This document shows positions 53,613 through 61,825 of a stretch of DNA of 64,000 bases, piece after piece. Source of the DNA: Anaerolineae bacterium. GTDB taxonomy: Bacteria > Chloroflexota > Anaerolineae > Aggregatilineales > J027. The stretch covers positions 1-64,000 of the forward strand of contig JAJTXY010000014.1 of the NCBI GenBank assembly GCA_021463865.1. Direction: 5' to 3'. The notes beneath the pieces are model-generated. The model ran no database searches. It was not told where the DNA came from and was given only the letters and a program-made list of their open reading frames with translations. Within the stretch, counting starts at the first letter, position 1; each line of letters starts with the position of its first letter. The translations under genes were made by a program, and so were the position numbers.

Positions 53613-54932
53613 ATGATTGACAGCCCCAAAGACATAGTGCAAGCCTCCAATTTTCTCACTATCCAGTTCACCCCTGATACATGGCGGTTGGTCAGTACCG
53701 AATTGGAAGTGCCGACCGCATTGGTCGAAGCGAAACCGGATGGCTTGATTGTGCATCCCGTCTTTGTGCAAGCACGTCAACTGCCGAGTGCCAGCCTATC
53801 CCCCGCCCAAATTATGCGGATTGTATTGGGATGGGCGCCTGAAAGCCGTGCATGGCGCTTAGGGATGCTGCTGCTTGATCCCTCTATCACCCAATACGAC
53901 ACCGCCCAAATGCAGTGGTGTGAATTGGCGGAGTGGCCGGATGATACTTTTGGAGGGCGTGTTAACGGGGCTAAAGTGGCCGGGCAATCATTGGCCCGTT
54001 TGCTCAATCGGCCCTTTCAATTTGTGGATCCCAATACCCAACCGCGTGTCGCCGCTTTTATCAACAGTGACCAACCCGAAATTTCGATGAGCGCCGAAAA
54101 TATCGCTCGGCCCGCTGTCCAAACCCATCGTTTTCCGGCGGTCTATTCGACTGGCGATGACATCCCCTCCGAAATTATCCCACGGCCGGCTATCCCTGAA
54201 CTAGAAACCTTCCCAACAGAGCCATCCGTTAAAGATAAGCCCATCGAATTACAGTATCCAGAGGTAGCCCTTGCACCGCTACCACTCAAGTTTTCCCATT
54301 GGAAATTCGCGCACACGTCAGTGGGCGTTCGCTGGCAGCGAGTCCAAAGCTGGTGGGTGGTCAATATTGGTCGTGTGCTGTTGTTTGGGGCGTTATGTGT
54401 TCTGTTCTTGATTTTGGGTATTGGGGCGAATACCAGCGGTCTTGCCGATGTCGAACCAACTTGGCTGCCAACAGTAGGCCTGTTAGTCGGGGTTCTCATG
54501 TTAGGAAGTTTGATTGTCACCTTGTGGCGCATGTTTAATGCCACCAGTGTTCTAGTGGACACCCACAAAAAAGAAGTTTACAACAAAGGCATGGTGCTGC
54601 CCTTTGTCAATTGGCGTGTGCCTTTTTCGCAAATTGAGTATGTGCTCGTCAGTCAGACCGCCCCACAGTCACAAGGAAGGCGTAGCAAAACTGACCCAAT
54701 GAAAATCAGCATGGATACGTGGATTCATGTCTTTGATGGACAGCATTTTCATCAGATTGCCGATTTAGAAGGAGTCGAGGGGCGCAGCCATGTGTGGGAC
54801 ATGGTCAAACGGCATATGCAAAATCCGAATCGGCGTCCGCTCCAATTGGCCGAATATGATACACCCGCTCATCAAGCCGCTCTGCAAATTGCCAATCGGA
54901 TTGGAGTTCCCGTCTACGTCGAGTTTACATAA
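53613..54932 (+). CDS. membrane protein, unknown function
   Basis: A 439-residue protein. A soluble N-terminal part (about 1-240) without a recognised fold is followed by two membrane helices (about 252-275 and 288-308). A C-terminal part (about 310-439) resembles a PH-like/YdbT-type membrane-associated domain (SVLVDTHKKEVYNKGMVLPF, then IHVFDGQHFHQIADLEG). I do not recognise the whole protein. Confidence 0.8.
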   Translation: MIDSPKDIVQASNFLTIQFTPDTWRLVSTELEVPTALVEAKPDGLIVHPVFVQARQLPSASLSPAQIMRIVLGWAPESRAWRLGMLLLDPSITQYDTAQMQWCELAEWPDDTFGGRVNGAKVAGQSLARLLNRPFQFVDPNTQPRVAAFINSDQPEISMSAENIARPAVQTHRFPAVYSTGDDIPSEIIPRPAIPELETFPTEPSVKDKPIELQYPEVALAPLPLKFSHWKFAHTSVGVRWQRVQSWWVVNIGRVLLFGALCVLFLILGIGANTSGLADVEPTWLPTVGLLVGVLMLGSLIVTLWRMFNATSVLVDTHKKEVYNKGMVLPFVNWRVPFSQIEYVLVSQTAPQSQGRRSKTDPMKISMDTWIHVFDGQHFHQIADLEGVEGRSHVWDMVKRHMQNPNRRPLQLAEYDTPAHQAALQIANRIGVPVYVEFT

Positions 54933-55000
54933 GTGGACTGATGTTTGGATTTAGACTATACTGCGTATACAAAGGATAACCGATTACACAGGCAGAGCGT

Positions 55001-55996
55001 ATGGGTTTTGACAGTGGTTTTTATGATGTACAGCAGGCGCGGCGTTTTCGGCAAAGCATTCTGTTGTTCATAATTTTGGCAACGCTACCCTGCTATTGTG
55101 TCGGGGCTATTTTGCTAGGGGTTGCCCCAAATGACAATACGTCTGAGGCCGATCCCACCAACACCCTGCCAGCCCCCGCCATCCAAACCCAACAGGCCCG
55201 CACCAGTCAAGCCCCGGCAGCACCCTCGACTATCACCCTGTTTCCAACCCAAAATCAGGGGCCGCTGCAATCCACACCCGGTCAATTTGTCCCGGCCACC
55301 AGCACACCGCTGCGTTTTGCGCCGACTTTGACGGTTGCACCGACGTTTACGCTGTTCCCCTCGGCGACACCAACAGCAACTGCGACTACCACATCGGCCA
55401 GCAGCCCAACACCGACCAACACCGCGACCCAAGCAGCAAATCAAAATCCGGCTTTTACCGCGCCCCCAGTAGATATTACGCTAGAGGTTGGGGGGGCAAC
55501 CACCGTCGCCTTTAGTTTTGTTGATCCTGACGGCGACCCGGTGAGTTTCACCGCCAGCCCGACCAATCCGGCGATTGCGTCTGTTACCAGTTTTGGCCCC
55601 TCCAGTTTCGATGTCCAAGCGCTTGCCGCAGGGACAACCAGCATCACGGTACTCCTCCAAGACAATCGCGGAGGTTCGGCAACCACGTCCATCAACGTGA
55701 CGGTCAATGCGCCTCCTGCAACCAACCAAAACCCCACATTTACCATTGAGCCGTCTCCGATGACCATTCCTGTCGGGGACAGCCAACCCGTATTTCTCCA
55801 ATTTTCCGACCCGGATGGCAACACAGTCACCTATACCGCAACCTCCGCCGATACGGGTGTCGCCGCTGTCACGATTGTGGATGGAACTTCATTTATGGTT
55901 CAGGGCATCGCAGCAGGTGCCACATCCGTAACGGTGACACTGAGCGACGGCAATGGCGGGTCGGCGCTACGGAACATCGCTATCACGGTCAATTGA
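55001..55996 (+). CDS. secreted or anchored protein with two Ig-like repeats
   Basis: A 331-residue protein. A membrane helix (about 20-42, QSILLFIILATLPCYCVGAI) is followed by a P/T/A-rich linker (about 50-148) and two beta-sandwich repeats of about 88 residues (about 149-240 and 243-331). Each ends in V-T-V-N and contains the pattern D-P-D-G-(D/N) with V-x-(F/Y)-T-A. These look like cadherin/Ig-like (BIG) domains for extracellular binding. The linker suggests a cell-wall- or surface-spanning stalk. Confidence 0.8.
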   Translation: MGFDSGFYDVQQARRFRQSILLFIILATLPCYCVGAILLGVAPNDNTSEADPTNTLPAPAIQTQQARTSQAPAAPSTITLFPTQNQGPLQSTPGQFVPATSTPLRFAPTLTVAPTFTLFPSATPTATATTTSASSPTPTNTATQAANQNPAFTAPPVDITLEVGGATTVAFSFVDPDGDPVSFTASPTNPAIASVTSFGPSSFDVQALAAGTTSITVLLQDNRGGSATTSINVTVNAPPATNQNPTFTIEPSPMTIPVGDSQPVFLQFSDPDGNTVTYTATSADTGVAAVTIVDGTSFMVQGIAAGATSVTVTLSDGNGGSALRNIAITVN

Positions 55997-56155
55997 ATTT
56001 TTGAGCTAATCCTTAAAAAATTGAATGAATATCACTTCCCTGCCCAATTGCGATTCCCCTACCACTGCCTTGCCACTCGCTATCTCTGGCCTAGCTGTTA
56101 TAATTGGGCAACTACAAAGCAAAACCAGTGTTATAGTGAGTGGTGGGCAGTCAAA

Positions 56156-56362
56156 ATGCCCCTAGAAATTCAAATTGGCGACATCGTGCAGATGAAAAAA
56201 GGCCACCCCTGCGGTGAAAATCGCTGGATGATTTATCGAGTTGGGGCAGATATAGGTCTACGTTGTACCAAGTGTGATCGTCGGCAACTGATGCCTCGCA
56301 GCAAATTTGAAAAGGCGTTTAAGCGTAAGTTGGAAGCGCCCAAAATTGAACCAAGCGAATGA
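56156..56362 (+). CDS. DUF951 protein
   Basis: A 68-residue small protein. IQIGDIVQMKKGHPCGENRW and the zinc-like pair in LRCTKCDRR match DUF951. It starts at ATG 56156. It is encoded just before the glycosyltransferase, from which it is separated by 19 bases. The function is unknown; the family is often next to translation or division genes. Confidence 0.88.
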   Translation: MPLEIQIGDIVQMKKGHPCGENRWMIYRVGADIGLRCTKCDRRQLMPRSKFEKAFKRKLEAPKIEPSE

Positions 56363-56381
56363 GGCGTTGTTAGAAGAATCC

Positions 56382-57620
56382 ATGCCCACACCCCAGTCTC
56401 CCCGCCGAGTTTTATTGTTAATGTCGGACACAGGCGGCGGTCATCGTGCAGCAGCCACCGCCATCCAAGCCGCGTTAGAAAACCGCTACCCCGGTGCATA
56501 TACCTTTGATATGGTGGATGCGTTTCGCTATTACACCCCAACCCCATTTAAACACATGCCCAGACTCTATCCGCTGTGGGTCAACCATGCACGGTACTCA
56601 TGGGGAACTAGCTATCGAATTTCGGATGGGCCACATCGTTCCAAGCTGGTGATGGAAAGTTTTTATATGAGCTGGCGGCGTGGTTTTCGACGTTTGTTTG
56701 ATGAGCACCCAGCGGATTTGGTCGTGTGCGTACATTCACTGTTTAATCACAATGCCATGCGTATTCTGCAAGATTGGCCTACACCGCCGCCTTTCGTCAC
56801 GGTTGTCACGGATCTAATTTCGACCCATGCCTTCTGGTATAACAACAAGGTCAATTTATGCCTTGTCCCAACCCAAACCGCTTATGATCGTGGGCTAAAA
56901 TATGGGATGCAGCCGGAAAAAATGAAAATCACTGGTCTGCCCGTTCATCCCGATTTTGTAGCAGGATTGATGGGCAAGCAGCAGGCCCGTGCTGAACTCG
57001 GTTGGGATGCTGAAAAACTCACCGTACTGTTGGTTAGCGGTGGCGACGCGATGGGGCCACTTTTTAAGACGGCCCGTGCGATCAACGACCAAAAATTGAA
57101 TATCCAGTTGATCATTATTGCTGGACGCAATGTCCCCCTCAAAGAAAAATTGGAAGCCTGTGAGTGGAATCAGAAAACCCTCATTTACCCCTTTACCAAT
57201 AAAATGGCCCAGATGATGGCCGGCGCAGATATTTTGGTGACCAAAGCTGGCCCAGCGACGGTCTCCGAAGCATGTGTGGCGGGGATACCCATGATCCTCA
57301 GTGGGCATGTCCCCGGTCAAGAAGATGGCAATGTACGTTATGTGGTCGAAAATGGGGCAGGGGTCTATGCTCCCGGCCCAGCGCGGGTTGCCGAAGCCTT
57401 AGCTGAGTGGGTCAGCCGTCCGCCAGATTTCCGCCAGCGTTATGCCGATGCCGCGAAAAAGATTGGCAATCCAGATTCAGCCTCGCTCATTGCCGATGAA
57501 ATTCATGGCGTCGCCCAAAATGCTCAAATGGTGGTGCGTCACCCGCGCCGTTCACCTCGATCTCTATTATCGAATCGTTTGCGCCCAAATGTTGCCCGTC
57601 CGCGTGGTGGGGCACTGTAG
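56382..57620 (+). CDS. glycosyltransferase, MGDG-synthase/UgtP type (GT28-like)
   Basis: A 412-residue enzyme that would transfer a sugar from a UDP-sugar to diacylglycerol or a similar lipid at the membrane. The N-terminal loop SDTGGGHRAAATAI is the G-G-G-H acceptor-side motif of MGDG synthases. The C-terminal donor-binding segment MAGADILVTKAGPATVSEAC and VPGQEDGN is the GT28 nucleotide-sugar site. A basic C-tail (about 385-412, R/P-rich) may bind acidic lipids. The ATG at 56382 has a weak AGAAG site; an in-frame ATG farther upstream overlaps DUF951. Confidence 0.85.
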   Translation: MPTPQSPRRVLLLMSDTGGGHRAAATAIQAALENRYPGAYTFDMVDAFRYYTPTPFKHMPRLYPLWVNHARYSWGTSYRISDGPHRSKLVMESFYMSWRRGFRRLFDEHPADLVVCVHSLFNHNAMRILQDWPTPPPFVTVVTDLISTHAFWYNNKVNLCLVPTQTAYDRGLKYGMQPEKMKITGLPVHPDFVAGLMGKQQARAELGWDAEKLTVLLVSGGDAMGPLFKTARAINDQKLNIQLIIIAGRNVPLKEKLEACEWNQKTLIYPFTNKMAQMMAGADILVTKAGPATVSEACVAGIPMILSGHVPGQEDGNVRYVVENGAGVYAPGPARVAEALAEWVSRPPDFRQRYADAAKKIGNPDSASLIADEIHGVAQNAQMVVRHPRRSPRSLLSNRLRPNVARPRGGAL

Positions 57621-57639
57621 ATTTAGAGAGGTAACGATA

Positions 57640-57855
57640 ATGCTGCGGGCAGTCGAAGCGATTATTGATGAGCACGGCAATGTGCGGCTACTAGAGGAAA
57701 TCGTCTTGCCATCCTCCCACCGTGCCATTGTGACGATTTTGGAGGAGACTCCATTGATTCAAGAAATCACGCTGTTAAGTGAAGCGGCCCTTGCGGAAGA
57801 CTGGAATCGCCCAGAGGAAGACGAAGCATGGTCATACCTACAGCCGCCGCAATAG
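57640..57855 (+). CDS. small antitoxin-like protein
   Basis: A 71-residue acidic protein. Its beginning MLRAVEAIIDEHGNVRLLEE is the short beta-hairpin opening common in small Chloroflexota and cyanobacterial antitoxin-like proteins (VapB/DUF104 style), and its end EEDEAWSYLQPPQ is acidic. GAGAGG precedes the ATG at 57640. No complete toxin gene follows: an overlapping ATG at 57829 gives only 16 codons. It starts 20 bases after the glycosyltransferase stop and may be cotranscribed with it. Confidence 0.7.
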   Translation: MLRAVEAIIDEHGNVRLLEEIVLPSSHRAIVTILEETPLIQEITLLSEAALAEDWNRPEEDEAWSYLQPPQ

Positions 57856-57879
57856 TGCCGATTCCAGTTTGTTTGTGAT
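57829..57879 (+). pseudogene. possible truncated MazF/PemK-like toxin start
   Basis: Overlapping the end of the antitoxin-like gene, an ATG opens MVIPTAAAIVPIPVCL and a stop. MazF-type toxins often begin with a M-V-x-P-x-x-G-x-I-V-x-V-P-F-P pattern, so this could be the relic of a lost toxin. The similarity is short and could be chance. Confidence 0.25.
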
Positions 57880-58100
57880 CTGTTAAATCGTTTTTGGAAT
57901 TATAATTTTAATCAAGCCGTTATTGCCCAATCACAAATCTTGGGTGATAAACGGCATTTTGCGTTTATAAACTCAATAGTGTTATTGACATTTAAAACTG
58001 AAGCGAATATTATTTTAAGTAGAAATCAAGTTTCATGAGGTGTAATTTAACATCTCTGAAGAAAATTTCAATGAGATGAAAAATGGAGGTTCACCGGGGA

Positions 58101-58487
58101 ATGTATCATCCAATTTTGACCCACTGCCCCGTTTGTAATGGCCCGTTGATTGTCAAACAACTACATTGCGAAAACTGTGACATCAACATTGAAGGGCGTT
58201 TTGAAGTTAGCGGACTGACATCACTGAACGCCTTACAACTGGAATTTGTCGAAGTATTCTTGCGCTGTGAAGGCAAAATCAACCGGGTTGAGAAAGAACT
58301 CGGCATTTCGTATCCGACAGTACGCAGCCGCCTGCACGATATTATCCGTTCGATGGGGTATGAGCCTACGATGGAGACCGAGGCTGAAGATACTAATCGT
58401 GCCCGTATCCAAGTCTTAGAAGATTTATCGTCGGGCACGATTACCACCGAAGAAGCGATCACCATTTTACGCAAGGGCAACCCATAA
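58101..58487 (+). CDS. DUF2089 protein, zinc-ribbon plus helix-turn-helix
   Basis: A 128-residue protein. The N-terminal zinc ribbon has CPVC (about residue 9) and CENC (about residue 26). A helical middle (FLRCEGKINRVEKELGISYP, then TVRSRLHDI) looks like a helix-turn-helix. The C-terminus IQVLEDLSSGTITTEEAI is a short helical repeat also found at the end of the next protein. The start at 58101 fits GGAGGT upstream; 58083 is the alternative. It is probably a regulator of the downstream gene. Confidence 0.85.
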   Translation: MYHPILTHCPVCNGPLIVKQLHCENCDINIEGRFEVSGLTSLNALQLEFVEVFLRCEGKINRVEKELGISYPTVRSRLHDIIRSMGYEPTMETEAEDTNRARIQVLEDLSSGTITTEEAITILRKGNP

Positions 58488-58556
58488 AAATCTTAGTGCT
58501 TGTAAGAGGTCGTTCATCCAATCGTTAGTTAGCACGAGTGAGAAGGAGAAAATGGC

Positions 58557-59900
58557 ATGGCACGTATCGAACAAACGGGCGCGATTACCGAAATCATCTT
58601 TGAGCAAGTCGGAGGCGATTTGGTCATTCAAGGACACAGCGGCCTCGGTTTTCAAATTGACGGCGACGACCCTGAGATTCACCAAAACGAGTCGGGTGCC
58701 GTGTTCATTAACTGCGGCGGCGATTGCACAGCAGCCGTTCCTGACGGTATATCAGTGAAGGTAATGTCCGTAGGTGGTGATGGTAAAGTAACCCACGTTA
58801 CGGGCGAAGTCCTGTTGGATCAAATTGGTGGCGATTTGGTGCTGCGCCATGTGACCGGACAAACCACTCTTGGGAATGTGGGTGGTGATTTAAGCATTCG
58901 TCATGTCACCGGCACACTGACTATCAGCAGCATCGGCAGCGACCTTGATGTGAAACACTGCGCAGGTGAAATTGTGGTATCGAGTGTCGGTTCGGATGTG
59001 GTGTTCAAAAACATCAACGGCAACCTGAGCCTCGAAAATGTTGGTTCCGATCTGTTGGTGCAGAGTATCAATGGTGATTTGAAGGTCGAAGAAGTCGGTT
59101 CCGATTTGAGTATCACTAACCTCAAGGGATCATGCTACTGCCCATCGGTGCATTCGGATATTGTCCTGACACTCGCCTTTGATCCCGAAAAAACCTACTT
59201 GTTCGGCGCTGAGGGGGATATTGTTTGCACGGTCATCCCCGGCACCCATGCACGATTTGTCCTTCCAAGTGATGTTGAAGTGGAATGCGATGAGATTGAA
59301 GACGCAGCCTATCAGCGCGACAACAGCGGGCAGATTGTGTTGGTAGGAGACGGCGGCGCAGAAATTCAAATCACTGAGGCTGAGTCCTTTAACCTTGTCC
59401 CAGAGGAACGCAGCAGCAAACGCGGCTTCAGTATCAATGTGGATTTCGATAACGATGTGGACGAGATGGTCAACAATATCGAAAACACCATCAATCAGAG
59501 TCTGCGCGGCTTGGGAGAACGTCTTGAGCAGCAAACGCAGCAAGCCGTAAATGCTGCTACTAACTTCAGCACGGGCTTTTTCTCCAACAGCAAGCATTGG
59601 AGCGCCAAAGCCGAAGCGATGGCCCGCCGCGCCCGCGAACAGGCTGAACGTGCCCGTGAACAAGCCGAACGACTGCAAGAACGTGCCCAGCGCCGCCAAG
59701 AACGTTTTGCTGAACAATCGCGGGAGCGCCAAGAACGTTTCCAGCAGCGTTTTGAAGGTGGTCAAAAAGCCAAACGCACGGGTGAATGGGAACCCGTTTC
59801 GCAACAAGAACGGCTTGTGATTTTGGAAATGCTCCAAAATGGTTCGATTACGGTTGACCAAGCGGAACAACTTCTTAAAACACTGGAAGGGGAAGTCTAG
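58557..59900 (+). CDS. DUF4097-like beta-repeat protein with C-terminal helical motif
   Basis: A 447-residue protein with no signal peptide. Residues about 10-220 are built from about ten 18-22-residue beta-strand repeats with V/I-G-G/S-D-L-x-(V/I) (examples IGGDLVLRHVTG, VGGDLSIRHVTG, VGSDVVFKNING, VGSDLLVQSING), consistent with a beta-helix adhesin/DUF4097 domain. A helical, R/E/Q-rich coiled region (about 340-405) follows, and then a final VILEMLQNGSITVDQAEQLL motif. AAGGAG precedes the ATG. YvlB of Bacillus has a similar layout. The role may be envelope-stress related, inferred from YvlB neighbours. Confidence 0.8.
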   Translation: MARIEQTGAITEIIFEQVGGDLVIQGHSGLGFQIDGDDPEIHQNESGAVFINCGGDCTAAVPDGISVKVMSVGGDGKVTHVTGEVLLDQIGGDLVLRHVTGQTTLGNVGGDLSIRHVTGTLTISSIGSDLDVKHCAGEIVVSSVGSDVVFKNINGNLSLENVGSDLLVQSINGDLKVEEVGSDLSITNLKGSCYCPSVHSDIVLTLAFDPEKTYLFGAEGDIVCTVIPGTHARFVLPSDVEVECDEIEDAAYQRDNSGQIVLVGDGGAEIQITEAESFNLVPEERSSKRGFSINVDFDNDVDEMVNNIENTINQSLRGLGERLEQQTQQAVNAATNFSTGFFSNSKHWSAKAEAMARRAREQAERAREQAERLQERAQRRQERFAEQSRERQERFQQRFEGGQKAKRTGEWEPVSQQERLVILEMLQNGSITVDQAEQLLKTLEGEV

Positions 59901-59902
59901 TT

Positions 59903-60925
59903 ATGTCGGCTGCTGCGCTTTCACCTAACAAAAAGCAGGCCCAAGCGCGTGAGGCCGGTCTACGTCCAGTCCGCCTCCGTCAAGATTTAGGGGCAGTAGC
60001 CGATCTCATTGAACTTGCCTTTGGCCCCACAATGGACGCCGGGGGGCGGGCAGCGGTGCGTGAGATGCGTACCCTCAGTCGTTCTGGCCCCATTCTATGG
60101 TTCCTTGCTGGGTTAGATCGTGCCGTACAAGCCTTAATGCGCGGTTTTGTGTGGATTGACCCCATCACGGGTCGGCTCATCGGCAATGTTTCGATTTATC
60201 CGGCAGGCTATGATAATTTGTGGGTCATCGCCAATGTCGCGGTACATCCCGATTTTCGGCGGCGTGGGATCGCCGAAGAAATGATGCGAGCCTCGCTAGA
60301 TTTTGCCATACAGCAAAAAGCGTCTGGGGTAGCTTTGCAAGTCGAAGCGGATAATGATGGAGCACAACGGCTCTATCACAAATTAGGTTTCCATACCCTG
60401 CGAGGCTTCACCCGCTGGCGTCGGCATCCCTATCTTGATCCACCTCTGCCTTTGACCCAAATGCCCGATATCACCTATTTAACCCATCAGGAATGGAAAG
60501 CCGAATATGCGCTTGCCGAGCAGTTACGCCCCGAAAATCTAGGCGGAATGGGCTGGTTGCGTCCGACTCAACCGCGCGAATTTCGTCCCAAGTTTTCAAT
60601 TGGGCGAACGTTTGGAATGCGGAATGAGGAACGGTGGGTAGTGCGTGACTCCGAAAATAACTGTCGTGTGTTGGCGACCCTGCGAACCGACAGCCGTTTT
60701 GGTTCAACCTATACCCGCGCCGATTTGCTGGTTGCCCCTGAATATCAAGGCGAATTGGAATGGCCGCTGCTGAATTTTGTCATTCGTTATGCCGCCGATC
60801 AGCGCCGGGGATTGATGATTGAGCACCCGTCGGATGATGAAAACGCTACCCTCGTATTTAGTGAGAACCGTTTTGAGGCCGTGCGTCGTCTTATTCACAT
60901 GCTATGGACACCAGCCCCAAAATAG
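59903..60925 (+). CDS. GNAT-family N-acetyltransferase
   Basis: A 340-residue protein. A GNAT domain (about 80-170) has the acetyl-CoA pyrophosphate loop VHPDFRRRGIAEEMM and the later ALQVEADNDGAQRLYHKLGF. The N- and C-terminal extensions are not recognised; the C-terminal half may be a second, degenerate acyltransferase fold. It starts two bases after the DUF4097-like stop, so it is cotranscribed. The acceptor is unknown. Confidence 0.88.
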   Translation: MSAAALSPNKKQAQAREAGLRPVRLRQDLGAVADLIELAFGPTMDAGGRAAVREMRTLSRSGPILWFLAGLDRAVQALMRGFVWIDPITGRLIGNVSIYPAGYDNLWVIANVAVHPDFRRRGIAEEMMRASLDFAIQQKASGVALQVEADNDGAQRLYHKLGFHTLRGFTRWRRHPYLDPPLPLTQMPDITYLTHQEWKAEYALAEQLRPENLGGMGWLRPTQPREFRPKFSIGRTFGMRNEERWVVRDSENNCRVLATLRTDSRFGSTYTRADLLVAPEYQGELEWPLLNFVIRYAADQRRGLMIEHPSDDENATLVFSENRFEAVRRLIHMLWTPAPK

Positions 60926-60939
60926 CGCGAGGTGTGGTC

Positions 60940-61818
60940 ATGGAAATTCGATTTGAAGCCGAACCCACCGAAGCCGACTTCAGCTTTATCCATCAGCAGT
61001 CGGCGGCATCATTGACGGCAAAATATGGCGAATCCTCCCGTGAGCAGCTTGGCGCGTTTATTTATGGCGACCCCCATGCTGACTCTGAAAATCATTTAAT
61101 TTTAGGTGGGATTGAAGGACAGGTTTCGGGTAGCTGGCTGTACATTGATACCCTATGGCTAGATGAATCGCTGCGTGGCAAGGGCTATGGCGTGCGTTTG
61201 ATGAATGTCATTGAGCAGGCTACCGTCCAACGCGGGATTCAAAAAGCTTTTTTGGGAACGGCGACTTTCCAAGCGCCCAACTTCTACAAAAAGCTGGGCT
61301 ATGAGGTCGTGGGCGAAATGCAGATGGCGACCAGTCAGTACCATCAATTTTTGATGACCCGCCAACCCCTGACGCCCTATGATGTGGCGACGGAAAGCGA
61401 GATTCAATTGGCCGCACCCCCAAGCGATTATGACGTTGAACGCTTAGGAGAACATCTCCGCGATTACAACAATCAGTTTATGCCACTGAATCGCAGTTTG
61501 TTTGGCGCGGCTTTCCTAAAAGATGAATCTGGCAAAATCTGCGGGGGTATTACGGGTTATCGTGTTTTCGAGAGTGTCCTGTTTATGGGAACCATTTGGG
61601 TGGATGAATCCATGCGGGGGCAGAGCTACGAAACCGGATTAATCACCACCTACGAACAGGCCGCTGTGCAAAATGGCATCTTATCGGCTGCGATTTCGAT
61701 AGCCGATGATGAATTGGCAGGTTATTTTGAAGCAGCGGGGTATCAGGTGCTTGGGGTCTTTCCCGATTTTCCGGCGGGGCGTACCTCACGTTATCTCATT
61801 AAGCAAAAGTTGGCGTAA
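60940..61818 (+). CDS. two-domain GNAT-like acetyltransferase
   Basis: A protein of about 292 residues with two related halves. The first (about 1-145) has a recognisable CoA loop WLDESLRGKGYGVRLM and AFLGTATFQAPNFYKKLGY. The second (about 160-292) aligns by eye (WVDESMRGQSYETGLI, ISIADDELAGYFEAAGY) but its loop lacks the R/Q-x-x-G-x-G/A pattern, so it may be structural. The start at 60940 has GAGGTG upstream; an ATG at 60904 would overlap the previous gene. The substrate is unknown. Confidence 0.8.
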   Translation: MEIRFEAEPTEADFSFIHQQSAASLTAKYGESSREQLGAFIYGDPHADSENHLILGGIEGQVSGSWLYIDTLWLDESLRGKGYGVRLMNVIEQATVQRGIQKAFLGTATFQAPNFYKKLGYEVVGEMQMATSQYHQFLMTRQPLTPYDVATESEIQLAAPPSDYDVERLGEHLRDYNNQFMPLNRSLFGAAFLKDESGKICGGITGYRVFESVLFMGTIWVDESMRGQSYETGLITTYEQAAVQNGILSAAISIADDELAGYFEAAGYQVLGVFPDFPAGRTSRYLIKQKLA

Positions 61819-61825
61819 GGTCATG

